Source: Bacillota bacterium
GTDB lineage: Bacteria > Bacillota > Sulfobacillia > Sulfobacillales > Sulfobacillaceae
Length of the DNA stretch: 37,031 bases
Assembly (NCBI GenBank): GCA_021821465.1
Contig: JAKACM010000041.1
Span: forward strand, 1 to 37,031
Direction of reading: 5' to 3'
The stretch's first letter is position 1. Each line of letters starts with the position of its first letter. The position numbers were made by a program, and so were the translations under genes. Positions 27,380-35,636 of this stretch are shown here, in pieces. Below the pieces are notes generated by a model. The model saw nothing but the letters and a program-made list of their open reading frames with translations, did no database searches and was not told the origin of the DNA.

Positions 27380-28041
27380 GCCGATTCATTTTCGTGGCGG
27401 CCGGGGCAGTAGTGGTGTTGGCGGGGCTACAGTGGGGCGTGCCTAAATGGGCCGCTGGGCAGATTGCGAGTCAGATTGCCCGTCGAGACGGAGGGGTTAA
27501 ACCTAATGTCGAAGTGGCTGCTCTGCCCTTTTGGATTTTGGCGCAAGGACAATTTCAAGATCTGTACGTCAAAGCCAGCGGGATGCATGTTGGCGGAGTG
27601 AAGTTCTCCCAGGCCGTGGTCAATTGGCAAAATGGGCAGCTTTCCTTGTCCGCTTTGGCTAACAATAAGCTGGTGGTGGAGAAGAAGGGGCAGGTTAAGG
27701 CCCATATCATCTTTGACAACGCGGCACTCAGTGCTTTTTTGGCACAGCGAGGAATTGTACAGAACCCCAGTGTCAGTTTGACACCGGGGGTTATGACCAT
27801 ACATGGCCGCCTGAGTCTGGGACAATTGAACGTGCCGCTTAATGCAAAGGGAACTCTGTCCGTGTCAAGCGACAAGAAAGCCATCCTATTTCACCCGACA
27901 GCATTTGATGGGATCCAAGTTCCGCTTCTGACAGATTTGGAGATTTTCCAAATCGATTCCTTGAATCTGCCGCTCCCTATGGTCATCCACTCCGTAACCA
28001 TCAAGCAAAATCAGTTAACCGTAGAGGCCAATACACCATGA
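27376..28041 (+). CDS. DUF2993 family exported or anchored protein
   Basis: A 221-residue protein with an N-terminal hydrophobic helix (about 3-20) and a beta-rich body matching the DUF2993/LmeA pattern (early QIASQIARRDGGVKPNVEV, then ALPFWILAQGQFQDLYVKA). In mycobacteria a relative helps mannan maturation; in Firmicutes the role is unknown. ATG overlaps the prfB stop (ATGA), and its own stop overlaps the YitT start in the same way, so prfB, this gene and the next are translationally chained. Confidence 0.75.
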   Translation: MSRFIFVAAGAVVVLAGLQWGVPKWAAGQIASQIARRDGGVKPNVEVAALPFWILAQGQFQDLYVKASGMHVGGVKFSQAVVNWQNGQLSLSALANNKLVVEKKGQVKAHIIFDNAALSAFLAQRGIVQNPSVSLTPGVMTIHGRLSLGQLNVPLNAKGTLSVSSDKKAILFHPTAFDGIQVPLLTDLEIFQIDSLNLPLPMVIHSVTIKQNQLTVEANTP

Positions 28042-28886
28042 CCAAGCGTCGACAAGTCATTTGGGATTATGCTGTGATTACTGTGGGCACAGCGATTACG
28101 GCCGTCGGCATTAATGGATTTTACGTTCCGGTTCGTATATCCGACGGCGGGGTCTCAGGTGTCGGTATCATCTTATTATACGTTCTGCATGTACCGCTGT
28201 GGGTTAGCTTAACCGTACTTAATGTTCCTCTGCTCTGGCTTAGCAAGAAGATGTGGGGCAATCGCATAGGCTTAAGAACCGTGTACGGCACCCTCATGTT
28301 ATCCGTCATGGTGGGGATTATCCGCATCGGAGCCATTACCCATAACGTCTTGTTGGCAACCGTGTATGGCGGGCTGTTGTCGGGGGTGGGGTTGGGATTG
28401 GTGTTTCGCTCTCGCGGCACAACCGGAGGCAGTGATGTCGTGGCGCGACTGCTTTTGCATTTTTTCCCTATAACGATGGGCCAAGGCATGATGATTGTGG
28501 ACTTTTTCGTTATCAGTGCCTTTGGCATTGTGTTTAACCCGACGTTGGCAATGTATTCCTTGATCGCTCTGTTTATTTCTTCCCGGGCCGTCGATGTTGT
28601 CCAGGAAGGAGTCAGCTATGCCCGCGCCTTTACCATTGTCAGCCAAAAACCCGATCTCATTGCCGCTAAGGTCATGGAAGTGATGGACCGCGGAGTGACA
28701 CGTATTGGGGCTTATGGCGAGTATACTAAGGAGCCTCGGGAAATTTTATATGTGGTGATCACCCGCTCGGAAGTGAGTACTTTAAAGGATCTCGTCTACG
28801 GTATTGATAGAACGGCCTTTGTGGTGGTGGCCACGGTGCATGAAGTGGTAGGCGAAGGATTTCGCAAACCGCCCATTGAAATTTAG
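28038..28886 (+). CDS. YitT family membrane protein (DUF161 + DUF2179)
   Basis: A 282-residue protein with about five to six membrane helices in residues 12-205 (IYTVGTAITAVGINGFYVP-type start, GTTGGSDVVARLL motif) and a C-terminal soluble DUF2179 domain (about 220-278) that resembles small ligand-binding alpha/beta domains. Function of the family is unknown. It ends the secA-prfB run. Its TAG shares bases with the stop of the convergent DUF4097 gene, and no terminator lies between them. Confidence 0.9.
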   Translation: MTKRRQVIWDYAVITVGTAITAVGINGFYVPVRISDGGVSGVGIILLYVLHVPLWVSLTVLNVPLLWLSKKMWGNRIGLRTVYGTLMLSVMVGIIRIGAITHNVLLATVYGGLLSGVGLGLVFRSRGTTGGSDVVARLLLHFFPITMGQGMMIVDFFVISAFGIVFNPTLAMYSLIALFISSRAVDVVQEGVSYARAFTIVSQKPDLIAAKVMEVMDRGVTRIGAYGEYTKEPREILYVVITRSEVSTLKDLVYGIDRTAFVVVATVHEVVGEGFRKPPIEI

Positions 28887-29986
28887 CCCGGTTCCGAGTG
28901 TTGTTTGGGTTGACGGCCATGGGTATCGGATTCGAGACGGTCCAGCAGTACCGAGGCCTCGTCTACGGTAATGATTCCTTTTTGCAACTTTTCCAAAATG
29001 AGGCTGCGAGGATCGTCTTCCTGTGTGGAAGATGGGACTGGGTCTATAAGAGTAGGCAAGGCAGGATATTGAGCCAGACTGATGTTTCCCTTTCGGGTCT
29101 TTAAATAGATCACCCCATGAGTCTTGGTGCCGATTTGTCCGACCAGACGGTGGCCACGCGTTGGGCCGGGATTATTCACTTCCACCAAATCCAAATGAGA
29201 GATAATGCGACCCAAATCGGTGCTGGCCTCGATCCGGCAGGATAGGTCGTCAGGAATTTCAATGTTGATATCTCCACGCATTGATGCTTTGGCCGTCAAA
29301 GCTTCCACGCGGGCGTGGACCTCAATTTGCCCGTTGCCTGTGAGGAGTTGTGCCCGTCTGAAGAGCCCCTCGTACAGGGTAATCGATCCCATTCCCGATT
29401 CCAGTTCGCAGTCCACGTTCCGGCCTTTGGTGAGGATAATCTTCCCGAGTCCGGCGTTGACTTTGATCTTTCCCCCGAAGTTATCGACAGTGACGTCCCC
29501 TTTGCCGGCATTAATGTCAAAAGTACCCTGCGAATGTTCCAGTCGTACTGAACCCATTCCGGCATTGATGTCGGCCGTGGAATTGTCTACCGATTGCAGA
29601 TGAACGGAACCCATGCCCGCATTTAAATCGAAGGAACCCTTTCCTCCTTCAATGGTGAGTTCCCCTCGGCCGATGTTCATATCCCATTGACCGGAGATAT
29701 TACCGCTTAAAACGGCCCCATTGCCGACATTAATGTCGGCGGTATCGATTGATATGTCCGTGATTCGGGCCGTTCCCGATTCCAAGTGAAGATTGAGATG
29801 CCGCACGGTAGAGGGCATGATCACATTCACATCCAAGATCTGCCGGCTGGTCGCTTCAAGCCGAAGAAGAGAACCTTCCACACTTTGGTTCAGAGGTCCG
29901 GTGCAGTGAACGACAGGTTCTTTCAGACCGTCCTCCATTTGCAGATGAATCTGTCCCCGTTTTATGGAGACATTCAGATTTTCCAT
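28883..29986 (-). CDS. DUF4097 beta-repeat protein with C-terminal helical hairpin
   Basis: A 367-residue protein without signal peptide or membrane segment. Residues about 60-300 consist of strand repeats of roughly 20 residues, with recurring cores such as DINAGMGSVRLEHSQ, DINAGKGDVTVDN and VNAGLGKIILTK, expected to form a beta-solenoid. Residues 327-351 (RSLILEKLQKGIITVDEASV and DRLE) form a short helical hairpin closely like one in the neighbouring DUF2089 protein. It is the second gene of a two-gene operon, 42 bases behind that gene, with AGAAGGG before the ATG. The family is uncharacterised; a role in envelope stress has been suggested for Bacillus relatives. Confidence 0.85.
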   Translation of the reverse strand: MENLNVSIKRGQIHLQMEDGLKEPVVHCTGPLNQSVEGSLLRLEATSRQILDVNVIMPSTVRHLNLHLESGTARITDISIDTADINVGNGAVLSGNISGQWDMNIGRGELTIEGGKGSFDLNAGMGSVHLQSVDNSTADINAGMGSVRLEHSQGTFDINAGKGDVTVDNFGGKIKVNAGLGKIILTKGRNVDCELESGMGSITLYEGLFRRAQLLTGNGQIEVHARVEALTAKASMRGDINIEIPDDLSCRIEASTDLGRIISHLDLVEVNNPGPTRGHRLVGQIGTKTHGVIYLKTRKGNISLAQYPALPTLIDPVPSSTQEDDPRSLILEKLQKGIITVDEASVLLDRLESDTHGRQPKQHSEPG

Positions 29987-30028
29987 AGTCTACCCTTCTT
30001 CCTATTCCTGATAGTGTTTGGGATTATC

Positions 30029-30433
30029 TCATGGGGATGACGGCGATTGTTGAGTGGTGCCTGGGGATAATCGGTCAAGCATGTCTAATCCTTCTGAAAT
30101 CGTGAGTTCTTTACGCGAAATCCGCTCCAGAACATCGTTGCGAGAAATCAAGTGAGAGCCTTCCTCTCCGCTTCCCCCTTGGAAAGCCTCCACAAGCTGG
30201 TCCAGCTTACTGCGCACAGTGGGATAGGAGATGCCTAGGATGCGTTCAATTTCCTTTAAGTTGCCGCGGCTCAAAACAAACACCTTGAGGAAGGCCGATT
30301 GATCATCGGACAATGCTAAGGTCGGTGAGTTCTGAAAATGCCCTTGAATTACAATGTCGCAATGGGGACAATGAAGGGCTGTAATTTCCAGGGCATGCCG
30401 ACAACTTGGGCATGTATTCAATACGGTAGACAT
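30029..30433 (-). CDS. DUF2089 family zinc-ribbon/HTH regulator
   Basis: A 134-residue protein with an N-terminal zinc ribbon (C8-PS-C11 and C22-PH-C25), a helix-turn-helix-like segment (about 42-82: LSDDQSAFLKVFVLSRG, then EIERILGISYPTVRSKLDQL), and a C-terminal helical hairpin (98-122) shared with the DUF4097 neighbour. It is probably a transcription regulator of its own operon; this is inference from the fold and pairing. The start at 30433 has AGGAGGTG at six bases; the ATG at 30454 falls in the promoter. Confidence 0.88.
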   Translation of the reverse strand: MSTVLNTCPSCRHALEITALHCPHCDIVIQGHFQNSPTLALSDDQSAFLKVFVLSRGNLKEIERILGISYPTVRSKLDQLVEAFQGGSGEEGSHLISRNDVLERISRKELTISEGLDMLDRLSPGTTQQSPSSP

Positions 30434-30453
30434 GTATTGCACCTCCTGAAACA

Positions 30454-30483
30454 ATTATAATGAAAAAACGGGAATAATATCAA
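30454..30483 (-). promoter_or_regulatory. Promoter of the DUF2089-DUF4097 operon
   Basis: Read on the minus strand: TTGATA (30483-30478), an 18-base spacer and TATAAT (30459-30454). Transcription starts close to the ribosome binding site, giving a very short leader. Confidence 0.65.
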
Positions 30484-30508
30484 TAGTAAGATTAAAAAAA
30501 TGAAAGTA

Positions 30509-31723
30509 TTAATTAACAAATGTGGGGAGAGTTCGAGAGGTGTGATGTTGGCGGTGAAAACGCCAATACCCTTGGGCAGCAATCAGGGCCAGCAGACCGG
30601 TGCTAATAAGCCACCATTTGGGGCTTTGGCTCAGTAATAGGCCACCGATTAACGGGCCGAGTGCAGCCCCGATGCGGTTGGAAACACTGAACATGCCCAT
30701 GTACCGCCCGCGGACATTTTCCGGAGCTTTTTCCGCCACCCAAGCGGATGTCGCAGGATTAATCGTATTTTCGCCCAGTGTAATGATAAAAATTGCCAAC
30801 GCAAAAATGACAATGGAATGTCCCGAAAGCATAAACCAGAACCCGCAGGCATATAGCAGGACACCCAAGGCCATGAGAGCGAGATAGGGGATCTTACGGG
30901 TGTAACGGGTTATGGGAATTTGCAGGAGAACTACGAGGACAGCGTTTTCCGCGGCAAGAAACCCAAAGGTGCTGGGAGGATATCTCAAATTGATATGCAG
31001 ATAAGCCGGAAGAACCATAAATAATTGGGAATACACGAGACTGGTCAATGCCCACAAACCCGAAAATCGCAAAAACATCCGATCTTGCAAGACATCATAT
31101 AGGTGCCCGGTCATCTTGGCATGGATGCCCGGATTGGGGCGGGATTCGGGCACCGAAAGGAAAATGACCAGGGAAAACAGAATCATGGACAAGGCGTCTA
31201 ACGCGAAAATCCAAAAGAAGGAACGATCGGCCAATAAGCCGCCGATCATGGGTCCGATAATAATGCCGGCATTGCTCGCCATTCGCATGAGGCTATAGGC
31301 ATAGTTTAAACGGTGACGCGGAATGATGTCGCCCACCATGGCCATGGAGGCCGGTTGGAATAACGGGAGAAAAAAGCCCATGAGACAAAGGAAAAGAACT
31401 AGCATTACGGAGCTGTGGACAAGGCCTAAACCGAAGGTTGCTATCGATCCTAGTAGCAATGAACCCAACATAACCAGCCGACGCCCGAACCGATCACTCC
31501 AAACCCCGCCCACTAACACCGATATGACTTGTGAGCCTCCGTAGGAGGCCATAACGAGTCCTACAATGCCTAAAGAGGTATGTAACCGGGTTGCCAGATA
31601 AATCGTCATAAACGGAAAAACCAGGGAGTTTCCCATGAGATTAAAAAATCTGCCGGTAAGTAAAACGTAATAGACATGCGGTATTTCGGGATCCATTCCC
31701 CACCCGGTTCTACCCCGAAGCAT
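30509..31723 (-). CDS. Major facilitator superfamily transporter
   Basis: A 404-residue inner-membrane protein with 12 hydrophobic segments. The MFS motif between helices 2 and 3 reads GGVWSDRFGRRLVMLG, and the helix 5 region NAGIIIGPMIGGLLAD fits drug:H+ antiporters of the 12-helix type. It most resembles multidrug or peptide exporters of the MdtH group, but the substrate is unknown. The start is ATG at 31723 with AAAGGA 11 bases ahead; an internal ATG (M10) is an alternative. An inverted repeat at 31767-31778 lies upstream. Confidence 0.9.
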   Translation of the reverse strand: MLRGRTGWGMDPEIPHVYYVLLTGRFFNLMGNSLVFPFMTIYLATRLHTSLGIVGLVMASYGGSQVISVLVGGVWSDRFGRRLVMLGSLLLGSIATFGLGLVHSSVMLVLFLCLMGFFLPLFQPASMAMVGDIIPRHRLNYAYSLMRMASNAGIIIGPMIGGLLADRSFFWIFALDALSMILFSLVIFLSVPESRPNPGIHAKMTGHLYDVLQDRMFLRFSGLWALTSLVYSQLFMVLPAYLHINLRYPPSTFGFLAAENAVLVVLLQIPITRYTRKIPYLALMALGVLLYACGFWFMLSGHSIVIFALAIFIITLGENTINPATSAWVAEKAPENVRGRYMGMFSVSNRIGAALGPLIGGLLLSQSPKWWLISTGLLALIAAQGYWRFHRQHHTSRTLPTFVN

Positions 31724-32331
31724 GAGAAGTCAGTCCTTTTCCTGCCACTTTTCTATATCACGCACAAGCGTAAACGCTAACAATAAATTTTATCACAACT
31801 GAGCCAAAATTCGTTGAGGACGGACCACACTCCCTTTCGTTTCTCTGACGATATCACAAAGACAAGGGGCAATCCTCTTTGTCTTTGGCAGGTTGTCCCT
31901 GAAAGGTACTTATCCGCGCATCAAATATTTTGTCTTGATCCATTCGTTCAAATTCGCAGCCGTTCTCTCATGCGAATCCTTGTTAGTGGACGCGATTATT
32001 CGCCGCATCTTGTTATGATTCGGTCTTGATCGCAGCCTAGATTGTATCGATCTCGCGATTCGGGGACCATGAGCTTAATCCGATGTTAAAGGGAGACTAT
32101 CAATTCGGGACCACACAAATGGCTTAGAGCGGTATATCGTTTGGATTATTTCTCTCGTAGTGTGAGATCTTGAGATTTTTGGCGCTGAGCCAAGGGGTTT
32201 TATGGCGCATTTTATAACTTCGCATGGGGAATTCCTTTTCTTAGGATACAATAAAGAGGGGATGGGTCAAGAGTCCGTGATTGCGGCCGACCCTCTACAC
32301 TTCAGGAATGGCAAAAGGAGGGAAAAGAAGG
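31724..32331. other. 608-base gap between the divergent MFS and CBS genes
   Basis: Besides the palindrome above it holds an inverted repeat, CAAAGACAA (31857-31865) with TTGTCTTTG (31879-31887), 13 bases apart. TACAAT at about 32246-32251 may be a -10 for the CBS gene, without a good -35. The 71-codon frame at 31814-32029 shows no motif. Confidence 0.4.
31767..31778. repeat. Palindrome upstream of the MFS gene, possible operator
   Basis: AGCGT-AA-ACGCT, about 44 bases before the MFS start. On the minus strand TTGTTA (31783-31778) just before it could be a -35; the matching -10 is poor. Confidence 0.35.
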
Positions 32332-32787
32332 ATGTATGCCAGAGAGTTTATGACTACCGATGTCATCAAGATCGACGCGTCTGCTACCATTGGAGAAGCC
32401 GTACAGCTTCTTAAGAAGCATATGATCAGCGGTTTACCCGTGACCGATTCGCAAGGTCGGCTGATTGGGGTCATAACGGGCGGGGATGTTCTGAGAGCGA
32501 TCCAGCAAAAAGCCCAAAAAATTTATCATTCGTTGTTCGGGCCTACTCAGGTCATTATTGATGAAAATGTTTGGAGAGAAGACCGAAATCGGTTGTTGAA
32601 TTTGCCCGTGGAAAAAATGATGAGCCGTCCTCCGTTTACGGTTCACCCCTCTGACCCCGTTGGTGGAATCGCTGATCTGATGATACGGCAAAATATTCGC
32701 CGCGTGTTTGTGCTGGAAAACGGTAAATTGGTAGGTATTATCACACGCAATGATATTGTACGTTGGCTTGTGAGTCACGTCGGTTAA
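32332..32787 (+). CDS. CBS-domain pair protein
   Basis: A 151-residue protein made of two CBS domains (about 5-60 and 93-148) that form an adenine-nucleotide-sensing Bateman module. Motifs are MISGLPVTDSQGRLIGVITG with GDVLRA in the first and NIRRVFVLENGKLVGIITR with NDIVRW in the second. No effector domain is attached, so it acts either alone or with a partner. ATG at 32332 follows GGAGGG at nine bases. The stop shares TTAA with that of the convergent beta-lactamase-like gene. Confidence 0.93.
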   Translation: MYAREFMTTDVIKIDASATIGEAVQLLKKHMISGLPVTDSQGRLIGVITGGDVLRAIQQKAQKIYHSLFGPTQVIIDENVWREDRNRLLNLPVEKMMSRPPFTVHPSDPVGGIADLMIRQNIRRVFVLENGKLVGIITRNDIVRWLVSHVG

Positions 32788-33563
32788 TGCAAGGCCCGCG
32801 CCAAATGACTGCCTATACGTTTAGTATTGGTCAATAATGTAGAATATGGAGCTCCTTCCGACAAAATTGCCGCGACGTAATTGATTTGAGGTGAATAGAC
32901 GATACCCACGTCGTGACAGGCATTGGACAAAGAACCGATCTTGTGGGCAATAATAACATCGTTTTTACCGATAAAGGGCGAATCGGAGGGGGTTTTGGCG
33001 ATACTGACAGGCCCTTGGCAACGGGATAACAAGGAGACCATTTCTTCCGAAACAGCCAAAGAAATTGCCGTGCCCGTCGCAAGTTTATCCATCAAAAGAG
33101 CCATATCATAAGCGCAGGTGTGGTTAATACGGGAGTGGGTTTCGGCAGGAACGCGCTGCAATTTGCGGACTAATTCGGTTTTTTCCGCTCCCAAGTGGCG
33201 GAGTGTGGCGTTGATCTTGTCTACTCCCAAATGATCAATCAGTAAGTTGGTGGCTGTGTTGTCGGAAACCGTAACCATAAGGGTCGCCAAATCGCGCAGG
33301 CAGTACTCTGTGCTGGGGGTTAGGTCTTTCAGAACGCCAGAGCCCCCCACCTGATCTTCTTGTCGCATTACGAGCACGTGGTCTAAAGACAAGTGGCTTT
33401 CTTCCACTTGCCGGTATAATTCTATTAAAATGGGTACTTTGATTACGCTAGCTGAGGGAAAGATTTCGTCACCGTGGAAGATGAATGTCTTCTGGGTGGT
33501 CAGGTTTTTGGCATAAATCCCGTAACGCCCCACTAAGGTGCCGATTAGCTCTTGCAGTTGCAC
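32784..33563 (-). CDS. Class A beta-lactamase-like serine hydrolase
   Basis: A 259-residue protein of the penicillin-recognising fold. The active-site tetrad is S39-V-I-K42; the second motif is S100-D101-N102; the KTG-box equivalent is K208-I-G210. The omega-loop glutamate motif ExxLN is not clear (E141 and N147 are six residues apart instead of four), so true beta-lactamase activity is uncertain. No signal peptide is present before the fold (MQLQELIGTLVGRYG), unlike exported enzymes. GTG start with GGGGAGGA eight bases ahead. It could be an intracellular hydrolase or amidase-like relative. Confidence 0.85.
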   Translation of the reverse strand: MQLQELIGTLVGRYGIYAKNLTTQKTFIFHGDEIFPSASVIKVPILIELYRQVEESHLSLDHVLVMRQEDQVGGSGVLKDLTPSTEYCLRDLATLMVTVSDNTATNLLIDHLGVDKINATLRHLGAEKTELVRKLQRVPAETHSRINHTCAYDMALLMDKLATGTAISLAVSEEMVSLLSRCQGPVSIAKTPSDSPFIGKNDVIIAHKIGSLSNACHDVGIVYSPQINYVAAILSEGAPYSTLLTNTKRIGSHLARALH

Positions 33564-33773
33564 AACGAGTGTCCTCCCCTATCGCCTTTCCATTTCATTA
33601 TCATCACATGATACCATGGAACACAGGACCTGGGGGAGGAAAGCGTCTAGGGGGATTACGGAGGTAAAGTGATCCGGGCAGCCGAGGGAGAATTTCGGTG
33701 CCGCAACAACCGGACGGGTTGGTCCGGATAAAGAGTACGGCAAACCGTTAAATTACAAAGGACCGATTAAATT

Positions 33774-34682
33774 ATGAGTGTAGTGGTGTTAGGTAGTATT
33801 AATCTGGACTTGATTGCGCAAATCGACAAGATACCCGTGGCAGGTGAAACGCGCTTGGCACAGTCTTTGTTGACGGCACCGGGGGGGAAAGGAGCGAACC
33901 AGGCGCTCGCGGCCAGACGCATGGGAGCGGACGTGATTTTGCTCGGCATGGTGGGGGACGATGCTTTTGCCAGCCAGGCCCTGCGCTTGTTGCGCCAAGA
34001 TGGCGTGGATTTGAGCCATGTTGGTGTGAGCCACGGATCATCTACAGGGATGGCCTTAATATCGGTAGAAAACAGTGGGCAAAATGCGATTACCGTTATT
34101 CCTGGTGCCAATTATGAACTGGGTTCCGAAACCTTATTGCGGCTCGAACGGATATTGACGGCGGATGATTTCCTGGTGATGCAGGCTGAAATTCCGTTTG
34201 AGGTCATTGAACGGGCGATGATTATTGCCAGACGGGCGGGAAGTCAAATATTATGGGATCCCGCTCCCGCTTCACTTCACTTTCCCCGATCATTATTCCA
34301 TGCCGATGTGATTACGCCTAATCAAACCGAAGCCGGCTTATTGTTAGGTGCTAGCATTGAGGATGTACGTTCCGCCAAGGCAGCAGCTAGGCAATTGCGA
34401 GAATTGGGGGCTCATATTGCTATTGTCAAATTGGGTGCGCAGGGAATAGTGTGGGCCACGTCACGTGGGGTGTTTTATGAACCCGGCGTCGAGGTAGAGG
34501 CAGTGGATGCAGTGGGAGCCGGGGACGTGTTTTTGGGTGCGTTGACGGCTCGTTTGGAGGCAAAGGACAGTCTGACTCAAGCCATCAAGACCGCCAATCG
34601 GGCTGCGGCTTTGTCAGCCACCCAGAAAGGAGCCCAACCGTCTTTTCCTTGGTTAGGAGATGTGCGCAAGATGCGCCCTTAG
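33774..34682 (+). CDS. rbsK: Ribokinase, PfkB family
   Basis: Phosphorylates ribose at O5 with ATP, feeding the pentose phosphate pathway. The 302-residue length fits. The N-terminal signature is GSINLDLIAQIDKIPVAGET, the sugar site GGKGANQALAARRMGA, and the C-terminal signature DAVGAGDVFLGAL, in which the second aspartate is the catalytic base. AAAGGA lies 11 bases before the ATG. No ribose transporter genes stand next to it, so another sugar or nucleoside substrate is possible. Confidence 0.9.
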   Translation: MSVVVLGSINLDLIAQIDKIPVAGETRLAQSLLTAPGGKGANQALAARRMGADVILLGMVGDDAFASQALRLLRQDGVDLSHVGVSHGSSTGMALISVENSGQNAITVIPGANYELGSETLLRLERILTADDFLVMQAEIPFEVIERAMIIARRAGSQILWDPAPASLHFPRSLFHADVITPNQTEAGLLLGASIEDVRSAKAAARQLRELGAHIAIVKLGAQGIVWATSRGVFYEPGVEVEAVDAVGAGDVFLGALTARLEAKDSLTQAIKTANRAAALSATQKGAQPSFPWLGDVRKMRP

Positions 34683-34698
34683 ATTAGGGGCCTAATCC

Positions 34699-34728
34699 GA
34701 CCCTCAAGAGGGTCAGGAATTCTTTTTT
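34699..34728 (+). terminator. Terminator after rbsK
   Basis: GACCCTC (34699-34705) with GAGGGTC (34708-34714), then AGGAATTC and six T. A second hairpin, GATTAGG/CCTAATC (34682-34697), starts at the last base of the stop codon. Confidence 0.65.
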
Positions 34729-35358
34729 CCACGAGGCCGAGAGTGACACAAGGTTCGGAGCTACACGGGTGCGTCGTTAATTTGGCAGATTTGGTTAAAG
34801 GTTTCTGATCTTCTACCGAACAAATGGGAGTCGGTGGCAAGGGAGTTGTGATGATCGGAATGCGGGTTTTTGGGCGGGTCTCTGTAACCTATTCTACAAG
34901 AGGCAGGGTTCTTGAGTGTGAAATGTGCTCTTTTGCAAAACCAATCAGATTGTCGCAGACTTCTGCTCATTATTGCCATATCATCCGTTCCATATTGACC
35001 ATGACAAGCTCTCCGATATACGAGCTGCCTCTTTGGTATGGTAATGAATTGTGAGATTATCAATGATGCGATAAAGGCTCGCATGGGCAGGTTATGGGTT
35101 TCGTATCAATTTGAATCAATAACAGCCAGTTGCTTTTTAGACAAATTTTCTCCCAAGACGTTTGGGTATCGAACTAACAGGGTGGTAAAGTACGGAACCT
35201 TTCGGGTGTGATCGGCGGGAGAATTTTAATCTGAAAGCCTCTCCATTCTTGATGTAATCCGGAGATCTTTTGAGATAAAAAACTTCTTGATACCTGTAAC
35301 CTATCCACTTTTACGGACGTTAACAATATTAAAGACGCCGTTAAGAGGAGGGAGTACA
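34729..35358. other. 630-base gap without a recognised gene
   Basis: Open frames on both strands (76 and 107 codons) have no family motifs and no convincing ribosome binding sites. I see no strong hairpins or repeats. Confidence 0.4.
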
Positions 35359-35520
35359 TTGAAGTCACCGGTGGATCAAAAGCGTGCGGACTACTACTTA
35401 TACACCTGGCAAATTCGCGAAGTTCAGAAGCTTTCACGTGAGTTGCGCCGTCCTCCATCTGAAATCATGCGATCCTTGTTAACAGAGGCCTTGAACAAAA
35501 AGACGTCGACGGAATCTTAA
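35359..35520 (+). CDS. Small ribbon-helix-helix-like protein
   Basis: A 53-residue protein. After a short basic N-terminus, residues about 9-46 (DYYLYTWQIREVQKLSRELR, then PPSEIMRSLLTEAL) follow the strand-helix-helix pattern of ribbon-helix-helix DNA-binding proteins. It may repress its own or a neighbouring gene, but no toxin partner is adjacent. The TTG start at 35359 was chosen because AGAGGAGGGAG lies just ahead; the frame is open further up but without a ribosome binding site. A strong terminator follows. Confidence 0.65.
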   Translation: MKSPVDQKRADYYLYTWQIREVQKLSRELRRPPSEIMRSLLTEALNKKTSTES

Positions 35521-35541
35521 ATCGATTCATTATTTACAGGA

Positions 35542-35569
35542 AATAGCCCCGAAAGGGGCTATTATTTTC
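35542..35569 (+). terminator. Terminator before the fumarase gene
   Basis: AATAGCCCC, tetraloop GAAA, GGGGCTATT, then ATTTTCT. Nine base pairs with a stable loop. Confidence 0.85.
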
Positions 35570-35636
35570 TACGACCTTGGCGACAGGTTGTACAATAAAC
35601 CAGGCGGATAATTTTGATATAAGGAGCATGATAAAG

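Noticed and set aside
34761-35084. 107-codon minus-strand frame between rbsK and the RHH gene
   Set aside because: No known motif and no ribosome binding site; the overlapping plus-strand frame is equally unsupported.
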